Positions 17,388 through 25,150 of a DNA stretch of 64,000 nt are shown one piece after another. A program made the translations under genes and the position numbers. This DNA comes from HLUCCA09 sp038745585 (GTDB lineage Bacteria; Pseudomonadota; Alphaproteobacteria; Rhodobacterales; Rhodobacteraceae), in assembly GCA_038745585.1 (NCBI GenBank), contig JBCDLH010000006.1, forward strand, positions 1 to 64,000, read 5' to 3'. The notes beneath the pieces were generated by a model. That model was not told where the DNA came from. It saw nothing but the letters and a program-made list of their open reading frames with translations, and did no database searches. Within the stretch, counting starts at the first letter, position 1; each line of letters opens with the position of its first letter.

Positions 17388-17453
17388 GGCGCGCCTCCTT
17401 CGGCTTTATGCCCGGGCTGGATTTAGCAAGACTTCGACGACACAGCAACTCAA

Positions 17454-17470
17454 GGGAAATAATAGTTCCC
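17454..17470. promoter_or_regulatory. Palindrome upstream of glxB
   Basis: GGGAAATAATAGTTCCC: perfect GGGAA/TTCCC arms around a 7-base A+T-rich centre, located 67 bases before the glxB start and just after the regulator gene. It is a plausible binding site for the neighbouring XRE-cupin protein. Confidence 0.5.
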
Positions 17471-17480
17471 AAGAGGCAAC

Positions 17481-18140
17481 CTACCCAGAGGAGTCCTGTG
17501 GGTAAGCGATTACAGAGAGATAGCGCGCGGGGAGCGTCGTCAGCACGTCTGGGCCATGCGGTGCGTCCGCATCGAAAAAGAGCGTATCGCCCGGTTTCAG
17601 GTCATAAACATGATCGCCGTGGCGGTAGGCGACTTCGCCCTCAAGCATGTAGATCGTCTCAATGCCCCCATGCTGGAACGTCGGAAAAACGTCGGAGGCG
17701 TCGGTCAACTCGATCAGGTATGGTTCGACAATCACGCCGCTCCCATTTGCACCGATATGGCCCAGCAGCGTGTACTGATGCCCTGCGCGCGTGCCGGCCC
17801 GTTCGGCCTCGACGCCCGCGCCGGCCTTGGTGTGGACGGCCTCACGCCGCTCCTCAAACCCTTTGAAGAAGGTCGTGATTGGCACCGAAAGGACATGCGC
17901 GAGCGTCTGAAGCGTTGTCAGCGAGGGCGAAGTGTTGCCATTTTCGATCTTCGACAGCATGCCCGCCGAGAGCCCGGTCTTGGCCGAGAGCTCGGCGACG
18001 GTGATCCCCTGTTGCAGCCGATGTGCGCGGACCGCCCGGCCGATGGCGATCTCCAGCACCTTCTCGCGCGAAACGCGAACACGATGCGGATCCTGCGCGA
18101 GCGCCTTTTGTGCCGCTTCGCGTGGGGGAGAGTTCATCAT
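17481..18140 (-). CDS. XRE-cupin transcriptional regulator
   Basis: A 219-residue regulator with an N-terminal helix-turn-helix (TVAELSAKTGLSAGMLSKIENG, about residues 47-68 split over the fold) and a C-terminal cupin domain (HGGIETIYMLEGEVAYRHGD, then LKPGDTLFFDADAPHGP) that would bind a small effector. Regulators of this type often control amine, polyamine and glutamine-amide metabolism. It lies directly upstream of glxB on the same strand and divergent from the desaturase gene, so it may control both sides. Two ATG codons occur in tandem at the start. Confidence 0.88.
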   Translation of the reverse strand: MMNSPPREAAQKALAQDPHRVRVSREKVLEIAIGRAVRAHRLQQGITVAELSAKTGLSAGMLSKIENGNTSPSLTTLQTLAHVLSVPITTFFKGFEERREAVHTKAGAGVEAERAGTRAGHQYTLLGHIGANGSGVIVEPYLIELTDASDVFPTFQHGGIETIYMLEGEVAYRHGDHVYDLKPGDTLFFDADAPHGPDVLTTLPARYLSVIAYPQDSSG

Positions 18141-18275
18141 CTTTGCGCCTTCGCCAAGTTGCGCGCGCAGACTACCTCCACGACAGGTTCAAGGGAACGC
18201 TCGTGCGTCCTACGGGCTTTTTCTGCGCCGCGGCGCTTGCTAGCTTTGCCAGAGGGCCAAAAAAGAGGGATCGGG

Positions 18276-19241
18276 ATGACCTCGGACGTGCGCACACCGA
18301 TTACGCAAGCGATGAACGATGGCGCGCTCACGCGGCGTGAACTCAAGGCGCTGATGCAGCGCTCGGATGGCCCTGCCTTTCGACGCCTTGCGGGCTTTCT
18401 CGTTATTCTCGCGCTGATCAGCACCGGCGTCTGGGCGGCGCAGGGGACGTGGTGGCTCCTCCCCGCGATGTTTGTGCAAGGCGTCGTACTCGTGCATCTC
18501 TTCTCTCTCCAGCACGAATGCGTGCACTACACACCGTTCAAGACCCGCTGGCTGAACGATGTTTTCGGCAATCTTTGCGGGCTCGCGATCATCTTGCCGC
18601 ATCAGCAGTTTCGATATGAACACTGCGACCATCACACCTACACCCAGCTCAAGGGGCACGATCCAGAGCTGATCGAGCTGCCGATTTCTGTCTGGAAATA
18701 CCTTTGGTACATCTCTTCCGTGCCCTACTGGAAAGCAAAGTTCGCCCAGATTCTGCGCAACGCGGCCGGCAAGCTGAACGAGAGCGATCGGACCTTTATC
18801 GGCAAGCATGAGGCCCCGATCATCTTTCGCGAGGCCCGGTTGATGCTGGCGTTCTATGGCGCGCTCGCCGCTTTGTCGGTCGCTTTCGGCTGGAGCGGGC
18901 CGCTCATCTACTGGCTAATCCCGCTCTTTATGGGTGAGCCCGTGATGCGGGCGATCCGGCTGACCGAACATGTCGGGCGCCCGAATGTCGACGACATGAC
19001 CGAAAATACGCGGACGTCGCTCGTCTCTAAGCCCTGGCAGTTCCTCTGCTGGAACATGAATTACCACGCTGAGCACCATTACGCGTCGTCTGTGCCATTC
19101 CATGCGCTACCAAAGCTCCACCAAAAGCTCGACGGCTATGTCCATGTCGAGAAGGGCGGCTATCTCGGCGCGCATCTCGACATCATTCGCCAGCTTACCG
19201 GCCGAAGCCCGCGCGCGGATGCGCAGGTCGCCGCGGAGTGA
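18276..19241 (+). CDS. Fatty-acid-desaturase-superfamily diiron oxygenase
   Basis: A 321-residue membrane diiron enzyme with all three histidine boxes: HECVH (near residue 80), HCDHH (near 112) and YHAEHH (near 265). Two pairs of hydrophobic segments flank the boxes. The ATG at 18276 is chosen because GAGGGATCGGG precedes it and the upstream frame runs antisense through the regulator gene. It overlaps a Rieske ferredoxin gene, its likely electron donor. The superfamily covers desaturases and hydroxylases; its place beside a glutamine/amine module makes a non-lipid substrate possible. Function is inferred at family level only. Confidence 0.85.
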   Translation: MTSDVRTPITQAMNDGALTRRELKALMQRSDGPAFRRLAGFLVILALISTGVWAAQGTWWLLPAMFVQGVVLVHLFSLQHECVHYTPFKTRWLNDVFGNLCGLAIILPHQQFRYEHCDHHTYTQLKGHDPELIELPISVWKYLWYISSVPYWKAKFAQILRNAAGKLNESDRTFIGKHEAPIIFREARLMLAFYGALAALSVAFGWSGPLIYWLIPLFMGEPVMRAIRLTEHVGRPNVDDMTENTRTSLVSKPWQFLCWNMNYHAEHHYASSVPFHALPKLHQKLDGYVHVEKGGYLGAHLDIIRQLTGRSPRADAQVAAE

Positions 19242-19558
19242 GCCGACGCCCTAAGACGTGGCAGGATCTTATAGCGATTGCGGAGCTTGAGCCGGGCGAT
19301 GTGACGCCTGTGCGCTTTGGTACGCGCGACCTCGCCGTTTATGACGCGCAGGTGGGCATTCGCGTGAGCCTGGCGCGCTGCACCCATGGCGCCGCGAACC
19401 TCTGCGATGGCTATTTCGACGGGCGGTTCATCGAATGTCCGCTGCACCAGGGCCTCTTTGATGTGTGCGATGGCGCGGTGAAGGCCGCCCCGGCACGCAT
19501 CCCGCTCCGGATGGTCGAGGCGCGCGTTGTCGATGGGATGGTGCAAGTGTTGCTCTAA
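19238..19558 (+). CDS. Rieske [2Fe-2S] ferredoxin
   Basis: A 106-residue soluble Rieske protein with C48-x-H50 and C67-x2-H70 as cluster ligands. The GTG start overlaps the desaturase stop (GTGA), so the two are translationally coupled and the ferredoxin most likely feeds electrons to that diiron centre. No dedicated ferredoxin reductase lies adjacent. Confidence 0.9.
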   Translation: MSRRPKTWQDLIAIAELEPGDVTPVRFGTRDLAVYDAQVGIRVSLARCTHGAANLCDGYFDGRFIECPLHQGLFDVCDGAVKAAPARIPLRMVEARVVDGMVQVLL

Positions 19559-19570
19559 GCGCGCCCGCGC

Positions 19571-20356
19571 TCAGGCTTCAAAGAGCACCGGGAAGCGACC
19601 GCCGCGAAATGCGCTCCCAGGCGCGAGGCGCGCGTCGTGGAGCCATTCGGTCACGGTATCGCGCGGATCGTAGGTCGCGCCCTCGGTGGCAAAGCGGATC
19701 GCATAGCCGCGCCTGCGATGGGTGCTCGTCCGGTTGCCCATCGCCGAGTGCACGATCATCCCATCGAAGGCGAGTGCATCGCCCGGCTCCATATGCGGAA
19801 AGTGGAAAATGTCGTGCGCGTCCCGCTCCGCCTCGAAATCCGGCATGTCGACATAGTCGGAGTCTCCCTCCTCCATATAGTGTAGGAAGGCACCGGTCTG
19901 ATCGGTCTTAAACGGGCGATACTTGGCGCCCCAGACATGGGAGCCACGCACGAATTCAAGCGCGCCATTGTCGGCATCGACAGGGTCGAGCGCGATCCAC
20001 ATCGTCATGATCGGGCCAGAGACCGGCCAATAGGGCTGATCGGTGTGCCAGCCCGTCTGCGTGGTCACGCCGGGCTCTTTGACAAAGAGCTGGTCGTAGA
20101 TGAGCGAGGCCCATCGCGCGCCGGCGACCTCGGCCACGCGCGCGCCGATATCGCTGGTCAAACAGTAGTCTTGGAACACGCCCGGGCTTTCGCGCAGGTT
20201 TTTATATCCAAAGTAACGCTCGCCGCGGCGGACCTCGGTGTCCACGCCCTCGCGCAACCGCGCCAGCCAGTCAGACGACAGCACATCGCGGAGCAAAACG
20301 ACGCCGTCTTTGGCATATGCGCCCTGCACCTCGGCAAGGTCCGGTGTCAGCGCCAT
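19571..20356 (-). CDS. Phytanoyl-CoA dioxygenase (PhyH)-family Fe(II)/2-oxoglutarate oxygenase
   Basis: A 261-residue non-haem iron oxygenase of the PhyH family, which hydroxylates small molecules using 2-oxoglutarate. The facial triad is visible as WHTDQPYW (H and D) and IVHSAMGN (distal H); the 2-oxoglutarate arginine lies in RRRGYAIRF. The ATG at 20356 is preferred to the TTG at 20368 because GGAGG lies seven bases before it. It converges with the Rieske ferredoxin (12 bases apart) and is followed upstream by the NicX-like gene on the same strand. Substrate unknown. Confidence 0.85.
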   Translation of the reverse strand: MALTPDLAEVQGAYAKDGVVLLRDVLSSDWLARLREGVDTEVRRGERYFGYKNLRESPGVFQDYCLTSDIGARVAEVAGARWASLIYDQLFVKEPGVTTQTGWHTDQPYWPVSGPIMTMWIALDPVDADNGALEFVRGSHVWGAKYRPFKTDQTGAFLHYMEEGDSDYVDMPDFEAERDAHDIFHFPHMEPGDALAFDGMIVHSAMGNRTSTHRRRGYAIRFATEGATYDPRDTVTEWLHDARLAPGSAFRGGRFPVLFEA

Positions 20357-20416
20357 CCACGCCTCCAATTACTGCGGCTGCCTAATGGCACATAGAGCCG
20401 CCGCAGAGAAAATCTG

Positions 20417-21499
20417 TCAAAGACCGCAGCGCGGATCCGCGTGGGCAAACGCCTCGGCAGCGCAGGGATAGGCGGCCAGGATCTCCGCCCCGCCGGCGAG
20501 CCGCTCGGCGTGAAAGACCCCGTTTTCCCAAACCGGCACGCCGTCGATCTCAATCGTCGGATCGAGCATGTTCCACGAGATCTCGCCGGGCGCGTATTGC
20601 CCGCAGGTGTGGAAGTGCAGCAGTCGCGGATTGCCGAAAGCCGCACTCCCCCAACGCTCATAGTTGGCGCGCGCGGGCGCGCCGTAGCCGCAGCCCGGGT
20701 GTAGCCCGGCATGCCACGAGTGGATGTGGTCGCGGTCGATCCCGAAGCGCTCGGAGACGGCGTCGTAATGCGCGCTGGCCAAGGCGACATCACTTGCTGC
20801 GCCCTCAAAAGAGGTCAGCCGCCCGTCCCGAAAGAGCGCGTGGACCGGACCCGCGAATTCGAGCGTGTAGTCGTCATAGTAGAGCGAGCCTGTCCCAGTC
20901 AGAAACCCGCAAAGGGCGACGCGGCCGCTGAAGCTGTGCGCGGGGACGGGCTGGAACACCGACATCGGAAACCGCCGAATGGTCGTATCCGCGCCTTTGC
21001 CCTCCGGCATCGCGGGGCGACCGGCAAAGTCCGTCCCTGCAGCGCAGGTCACCCGTACGATTTGAGCCGTCCGAAAAGCGGTGTCCACGGTCTCTTTGAG
21101 GGCGACCATCGCACGGTGGTGAGTTGTCGCGAAGCGGGACGCGAAGAGCGCGCCATCGAGCGCGTAGCTGACGATGATCCTTTGGCCTTGCGGCATCTCA
21201 GAGAAGCGAAGCTGATCTCCCAAACGCGCAAGAAAAACAACTATATCGGCGCGGGCCATCTCCTGGCGCAATTCGCCAACGAGGCGCGGGGCATGGGGCC
21301 GAAAGCCAACATCGACCAGCGCAACGTCGAGGCCGAGGTCTTCGCCCGCCTCTCGAACCGCCCGCACCGCATCGGTCGCATAATGGCCGAGCACGTCCGG
21401 CTCATAGGCGATCAGCACGCGTTCGCCCGGGCGTGCCTCTGCGCAATTGCAAAGCAGGTTGCGTGCCCCTTGGGCCGGATCATTAACCTTCATCAACAT
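20417..21499 (-). CDS. Aminopeptidase T (M29) / NicX-like metalloprotein
   Basis: About 360 residues that resemble the M29 aminopeptidase-T fold, which also contains 2,5-dihydroxypyridine 5,6-dioxygenase (NicX). Supporting features are the AGTDFAGRP segment in the middle, the long beta-rich stretch to LEFAGPVH, and histidine-rich HSWHAGLHPGCGYGAP and LHFHTCGQ in the metal region. The start is uncertain: in-frame ATGs at 21499 and 21493 and a further start upstream at 21538 all lack a strong ribosome-binding site. It is divergent from a LysR gene and shares with it a palindrome. Whether it is a peptidase or a ring-cleaving oxygenase cannot be told. Confidence 0.65.
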   Translation of the reverse strand: MLMKVNDPAQGARNLLCNCAEARPGERVLIAYEPDVLGHYATDAVRAVREAGEDLGLDVALVDVGFRPHAPRLVGELRQEMARADIVVFLARLGDQLRFSEMPQGQRIIVSYALDGALFASRFATTHHRAMVALKETVDTAFRTAQIVRVTCAAGTDFAGRPAMPEGKGADTTIRRFPMSVFQPVPAHSFSGRVALCGFLTGTGSLYYDDYTLEFAGPVHALFRDGRLTSFEGAASDVALASAHYDAVSERFGIDRDHIHSWHAGLHPGCGYGAPARANYERWGSAAFGNPRLLHFHTCGQYAPGEISWNMLDPTIEIDGVPVWENGVFHAERLAGGAEILAAYPCAAEAFAHADPRCGL

Positions 21500-21546
21500 G
21501 ACAGGTCGACTGTCAGATGGAGCTTTCAGCCCGTCCAATTGCTTTT

Positions 21547-21574
21547 GCTAATGTATTACATTAGCCTGGCTAAT
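21547..21574. promoter_or_regulatory. 19-bp perfect palindrome plus half-site, LysR operator candidate
   Basis: GCTAATGTATTACATTAGC at 21547-21565 is a perfect palindrome centred on one T, and another GCTAAT half-site follows at 21569-21574, touching the LysR start codon. It sits between the NicX-like gene and the divergent LysR gene, the classic place for LysR autoregulation and activation of the neighbour. Confidence 0.8.
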
Positions 21575-22513
21575 ATGATCCGTTCGCTTCCCTTTACCTC
21601 GCTGCGCGCGTTCGAGGCGGTTGCCCGGCTCGGCAGTTTCTCAGATGCCGCGCTCGAACTGAGCGTGAGCCAGAGCGCGGTGAGCCAGCAAGTGAAGGCG
21701 CTCGAAGAGTGGCTGGGCCAGCCGCTCCTCCTCCGCGCGCCGCGCCGTACGCGCCCGACCGAGGAGGGCGCGCGCCTGGCCGCCGTCGTGGCCGATGGGC
21801 TCGGCGAGATCGCGCAGGTCTGCGAACGTATGCGCGACAAGCGCCGCGGCGAACGCAAGTTGACCATTTCCTGTCTGCCTGGATTTGCCTTTATCTGGTT
21901 GTTTCCACGACTTTTAAACTTCGATCTGGCACATCCGAACCTGTCGATTTCGGTCACGACCGATACAGGTGGTAGGGGGTTTGCCGTTGGCCAAGCCGAT
22001 GTCGGAATCCGGTATGGGAGCGGTGACAACCCGGGATTTGCCGTTGAGCCCTTGATGGATGAGGTCGTCACGCCCGTTTGCGCGCCTGACCTTATCCGAC
22101 CCGAGACGCCCTTGCGTACGGTCGAAGATCTGCGCCACCACACGGTGCTGCGGGACGAGTTTTCGCCCTTCACGCGGAGCCCGCCCACGTGGGAGTTCTG
22201 GGCCGAGACAAACCGGCTGACGCTTCCCGAACCTGCCCGCACGCGGCGGTTCGGGCAGTCGCACATGGTCGTTCAGGCGGCAATCTCGGGCCTAGGGGTG
22301 GCGCTTGGGCGCACGCCCCTGGTCTCGCCGGCACTTGAAGATGGGCGTTTGATCCAACCTTTTGCCCAATCGGCACGCGCCGCGCCCAAATACTGGCTGG
22401 TCTATGAAGAGCGCGCCCGCGACTCCGAGCGAATCACCCCGTTCTTGGAGTGGATCAAGGCCGAGGCCGCGGGTGCCGACGCGATCCCGCGGCCATCGCC
22501 CATTTACATCTAG
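21575..22513 (+). CDS. LysR-family regulator (GcvA-like)
   Basis: A 312-residue LysR protein with an N-terminal winged helix-turn-helix (LRAFEAVARLGSFSDAALEL, then SQSAVSQQVKALE) and a periplasmic-binding-protein-like effector domain. The FTSLRAFEAVARLGSF style and the C-terminal SHMVVQAAISGLGVALG are typical of the GcvA/AmpR-like branch. The ATG at 21575 begins the canonical N-terminus directly beside the palindrome. Likely targets are itself, the NicX-like gene and perhaps the Rieske oxygenase downstream. Confidence 0.9.
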   Translation: MIRSLPFTSLRAFEAVARLGSFSDAALELSVSQSAVSQQVKALEEWLGQPLLLRAPRRTRPTEEGARLAAVVADGLGEIAQVCERMRDKRRGERKLTISCLPGFAFIWLFPRLLNFDLAHPNLSISVTTDTGGRGFAVGQADVGIRYGSGDNPGFAVEPLMDEVVTPVCAPDLIRPETPLRTVEDLRHHTVLRDEFSPFTRSPPTWEFWAETNRLTLPEPARTRRFGQSHMVVQAAISGLGVALGRTPLVSPALEDGRLIQPFAQSARAAPKYWLVYEERARDSERITPFLEWIKAEAAGADAIPRPSPIYI

Positions 22514-22608
22514 GATTAGCGTGGCTTATTGTTCGTGTGGGAGCAGCGCCTTATCGCGACAACGCGGCCGGTGAACGGCGACCCCGATGAGCGTTAAGGA
22601 GTCCCGGC

Positions 22609-23670
22609 ATGTTTCTCAAAAACGCCTGGTACGTCGCGGCGTGGTCCAGCGAGGTCGGGCGCAATCTTAAAGCGGTGACCTATCTGAGCGAGAACATCGT
22701 TCTCTTCCGGACGGAGGACGGTGCGCCTGCCGCCCTTGAAGACGCGTGCCCGCACCGCAAGCTCCCGCTTTCGGCCGGACGGCTCAAAGGCGACACCGTA
22801 GAGTGCGGCTATCACGGGCTCACCTTTGACTGCGCCGGCACGTGCGTTGCCGCCCCGACGCAGTCTTCCAGAATCCCACGCCGCGCCGTTGTCAAATCCT
22901 ACCCGGTGGTGGACCGGTATCGCCTGCTCTGGATCTGGATGGGCGATCCTGCCCTTGCTGACCCCGACAAAATCCTCGATGTGCCCAATTTCGGCAGCCC
23001 CGATTGGGGGGCGACCGATGGCGGCGTCATGGACATCGCCTGTCACTACCTCTGGGTATGCGACAACCTGCTGGATCCGAGCCATGTCGCCTGGGTGCAT
23101 GTCTCGTCCTTTGCCGGAGCGGGAACGGATGACGGCCCGCTCGAAGTCGAGACGACCGATGACGGCGTGATTGTCTCCCGCTGGATCTATGGCCAGCCGC
23201 CCTCGCCCTACTACGCCGGTATCGTCGAGTTCGAAGGCAATTGCGACCGCCTCCAGCACTACGAGATGGTGGTGCCTGGGATCGGTCTCAACATGTCCGT
23301 TTACGGCCCGGCGGGGACGGGCGGTCCCGGCAAGCCGCTGACCGACAAAACGCTCGTCAACATCTCCTACAATTTCATGACGCCGATCGACGCGGATCGG
23401 ACGCGGTACTTCTGGTTTCAGCACCGCAATACCCGTCCACATGACCGTCAGATCTCGGAACAGATGAATGCTGGTGCGCGCATGGCTTTCGAGGAGGACA
23501 AGGACATCCTCGAACAGGTCCATGCCGGGATGAAAGATCCGGCAACGCCCTATATTGACTTAGGATTGGATGCTGGCGCCAAGCAGTTTCGCCTCAAGAT
23601 GCGACGGCGGATCGAGGCGGAGAACGCGCCGCCACCGGACATGAACATGCAAGCGATTTCAGCCGAATAG
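22609..23670 (+). CDS. Rieske non-haem iron oxygenase, VanA-like
   Basis: A 353-residue aromatic-ring-hydroxylating-type oxygenase alpha subunit of the vanillate O-demethylase branch. The Rieske ligands are CPHRKLPL (C and H, near residues 46-48) and CGYHG (near 66-69). The mononuclear iron site is the DNLLDPSHVAWVH motif with H-x4-H and an acidic EEDKDILE segment near the end. GTTAAGGAG lies just before the ATG. No reductase subunit (VanB) is present; the next gene, a MATE pump, starts seven bases on. The substrate may be a methoxylated or N-methyl aromatic. Confidence 0.87.
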   Translation: MFLKNAWYVAAWSSEVGRNLKAVTYLSENIVLFRTEDGAPAALEDACPHRKLPLSAGRLKGDTVECGYHGLTFDCAGTCVAAPTQSSRIPRRAVVKSYPVVDRYRLLWIWMGDPALADPDKILDVPNFGSPDWGATDGGVMDIACHYLWVCDNLLDPSHVAWVHVSSFAGAGTDDGPLEVETTDDGVIVSRWIYGQPPSPYYAGIVEFEGNCDRLQHYEMVVPGIGLNMSVYGPAGTGGPGKPLTDKTLVNISYNFMTPIDADRTRYFWFQHRNTRPHDRQISEQMNAGARMAFEEDKDILEQVHAGMKDPATPYIDLGLDAGAKQFRLKMRRRIEAENAPPPDMNMQAISAE

Positions 23671-23677
23671 GAGACCT

Positions 23678-25063
23678 ATGGAACCGGCCCGCAGCGTCGA
23701 CCTGACAACCGGGCCGATCTCTTCTCACTTTCGAACGCTCGCGATCCCTGCCGCGCTGGGGATGGTGTTTAACACGCTCTACAACATGGTCGACATGTTC
23801 TGGGCCGGGCGGCTGGCGACTGATGCGCAGGCCGGGCTCGCCATCGGCTTTATGGTGCTTTTCGTCTACATTGCTTTCGGCTTTGGGCTGAGCTCCGGCA
23901 CCAGCGCTCTGATCGGCGGCGCGATCGGCGAGAAGGATCGTGGGCGCGCGTGCAAGCTTGCTGGGCAGGTGATGTCCTTCGCTGCGCTGATTTCGGTGGC
24001 GCTGATGGGGCTGAGCCTGGTTCTGTCGCCGCTGGTCATCGACCTTGTCTCGGAGCCCGGACCCTATCGTGACGCGGCGGCGCGATATCTAATGATACTG
24101 ACGCTGTCGATCCCTGGCTTTGTCGTCGCCTATGCCTGCAACGGCGCGCTTCAGGCCCAGGGCGATAGCGTGTCGCTCACACGGGCGCTTTTTGGAGCCT
24201 TCTTGCTCAACATCGTGCTTAACCCGCTCCTGATCTTTGGGATCCCTGGGCTCTGGGCCGGGATGGGCTTCGACGGGCTCGCGGCCTCCACGGTTGCCAG
24301 TCAGACCCTCGTCATGCTCTTCATGCTCTGGCGGCTCTTCGGCTCGGACGTGCTGCAGGGGATCAGCGGCGATTGCTTTCGCCCGCGTGTCGAGACTTTC
24401 CGCACGCTCGCCCTGCAGATGCTTCCGACGAGCTTTTCGCTCCAGATTATGATCCTCGGCGGCTTTGCCGTCCAGTTCGCGCTGAAGGAGTTTGGCGCCG
24501 AGGCGGTCGCGGCCTATGGGCTAGGGCTTCGCATTGAGCAACTCATCCTCCTGCCGATCCTCGGGGTGGCCACGTCGCTCCTTCCGATTGCCGCGCAGAA
24601 CTTTGGCGCCAAAGATTATGACCGGGTGCGTGAGGCGACCGCGTTTGCCGTAAAGATCGCGCTGCTCTTCATGGCGGCCCTTTGCCCCGTGCTCTGGCTC
24701 GGCGCGGGCGCCGCGCTCTCGCTCTTTACCGATGATCCTGAGGTGCGTCGGATCGGGGTGACGTATCTTCATGTCGATGCGGTGCTGTTGCCGGTCTATT
24801 CGCTTCTTTTTATCATCAACTCGTTTCTGCAGGCGCTCAAACGACCGATCTTCGTGCTCTGGATCAGCATCTATCGCCAAGGCTTTGGCGTGGCGTTTTT
24901 CGTGTGGCTTTTGCTGACCTTCTGGTCGTGGGACATTTGGTCGGTCTGGTTTGGGATCGGGCTCAGCGTCGTGACAGGGCTCGTCCTCTCGGTCTCGCTT
25001 GCCTCCTACGTCGCCCAGCAGGAGATCGGCGGGCTCTGGGGGCGGCGAGAAGTGCAGGCCTAA
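23678..25063 (+). CDS. MATE-family efflux transporter
   Basis: A 461-residue protein with about twelve hydrophobic segments in two repeats, the MATE signature near the start (IPAALGMVFNTLYNMVDMFWAG) and equivalent segments in the second half (LGLRIEQLILLPILGVA, IAAQNFGAKDYDRV). It exports cationic or hydrophobic compounds with Na+ or H+. It lies seven bases after the Rieske oxygenase and is probably cotranscribed; it may remove the substrate or product of that enzyme. With a sodium-pumping NQR in the same genome, Na+ coupling is plausible. Confidence 0.9.
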   Translation: MEPARSVDLTTGPISSHFRTLAIPAALGMVFNTLYNMVDMFWAGRLATDAQAGLAIGFMVLFVYIAFGFGLSSGTSALIGGAIGEKDRGRACKLAGQVMSFAALISVALMGLSLVLSPLVIDLVSEPGPYRDAAARYLMILTLSIPGFVVAYACNGALQAQGDSVSLTRALFGAFLLNIVLNPLLIFGIPGLWAGMGFDGLAASTVASQTLVMLFMLWRLFGSDVLQGISGDCFRPRVETFRTLALQMLPTSFSLQIMILGGFAVQFALKEFGAEAVAAYGLGLRIEQLILLPILGVATSLLPIAAQNFGAKDYDRVREATAFAVKIALLFMAALCPVLWLGAGAALSLFTDDPEVRRIGVTYLHVDAVLLPVYSLLFIINSFLQALKRPIFVLWISIYRQGFGVAFFVWLLLTFWSWDIWSVWFGIGLSVVTGLVLSVSLASYVAQQEIGGLWGRREVQA

Positions 25064-25150
25064 GCCGCCGCGACCCGTGACGCAACGTGTCGCTTCCCAT
25101 GCGCCCCAGGCCCAGCTAGCAGCGGTCAGCCATGCCTGGGACCGATCGAT

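Noticed and set aside
12395..18140. Methylamine (N-methylglutamate) pathway as a firm call
   Set aside because: The N-methylglutamate dehydrogenase subunits are not in the window, so the glx/glnT reading is kept as primary.
17556..18275. Upstream extension of the desaturase frame
   Set aside because: Antisense to the XRE-cupin gene; the family N-terminus begins at 18276.
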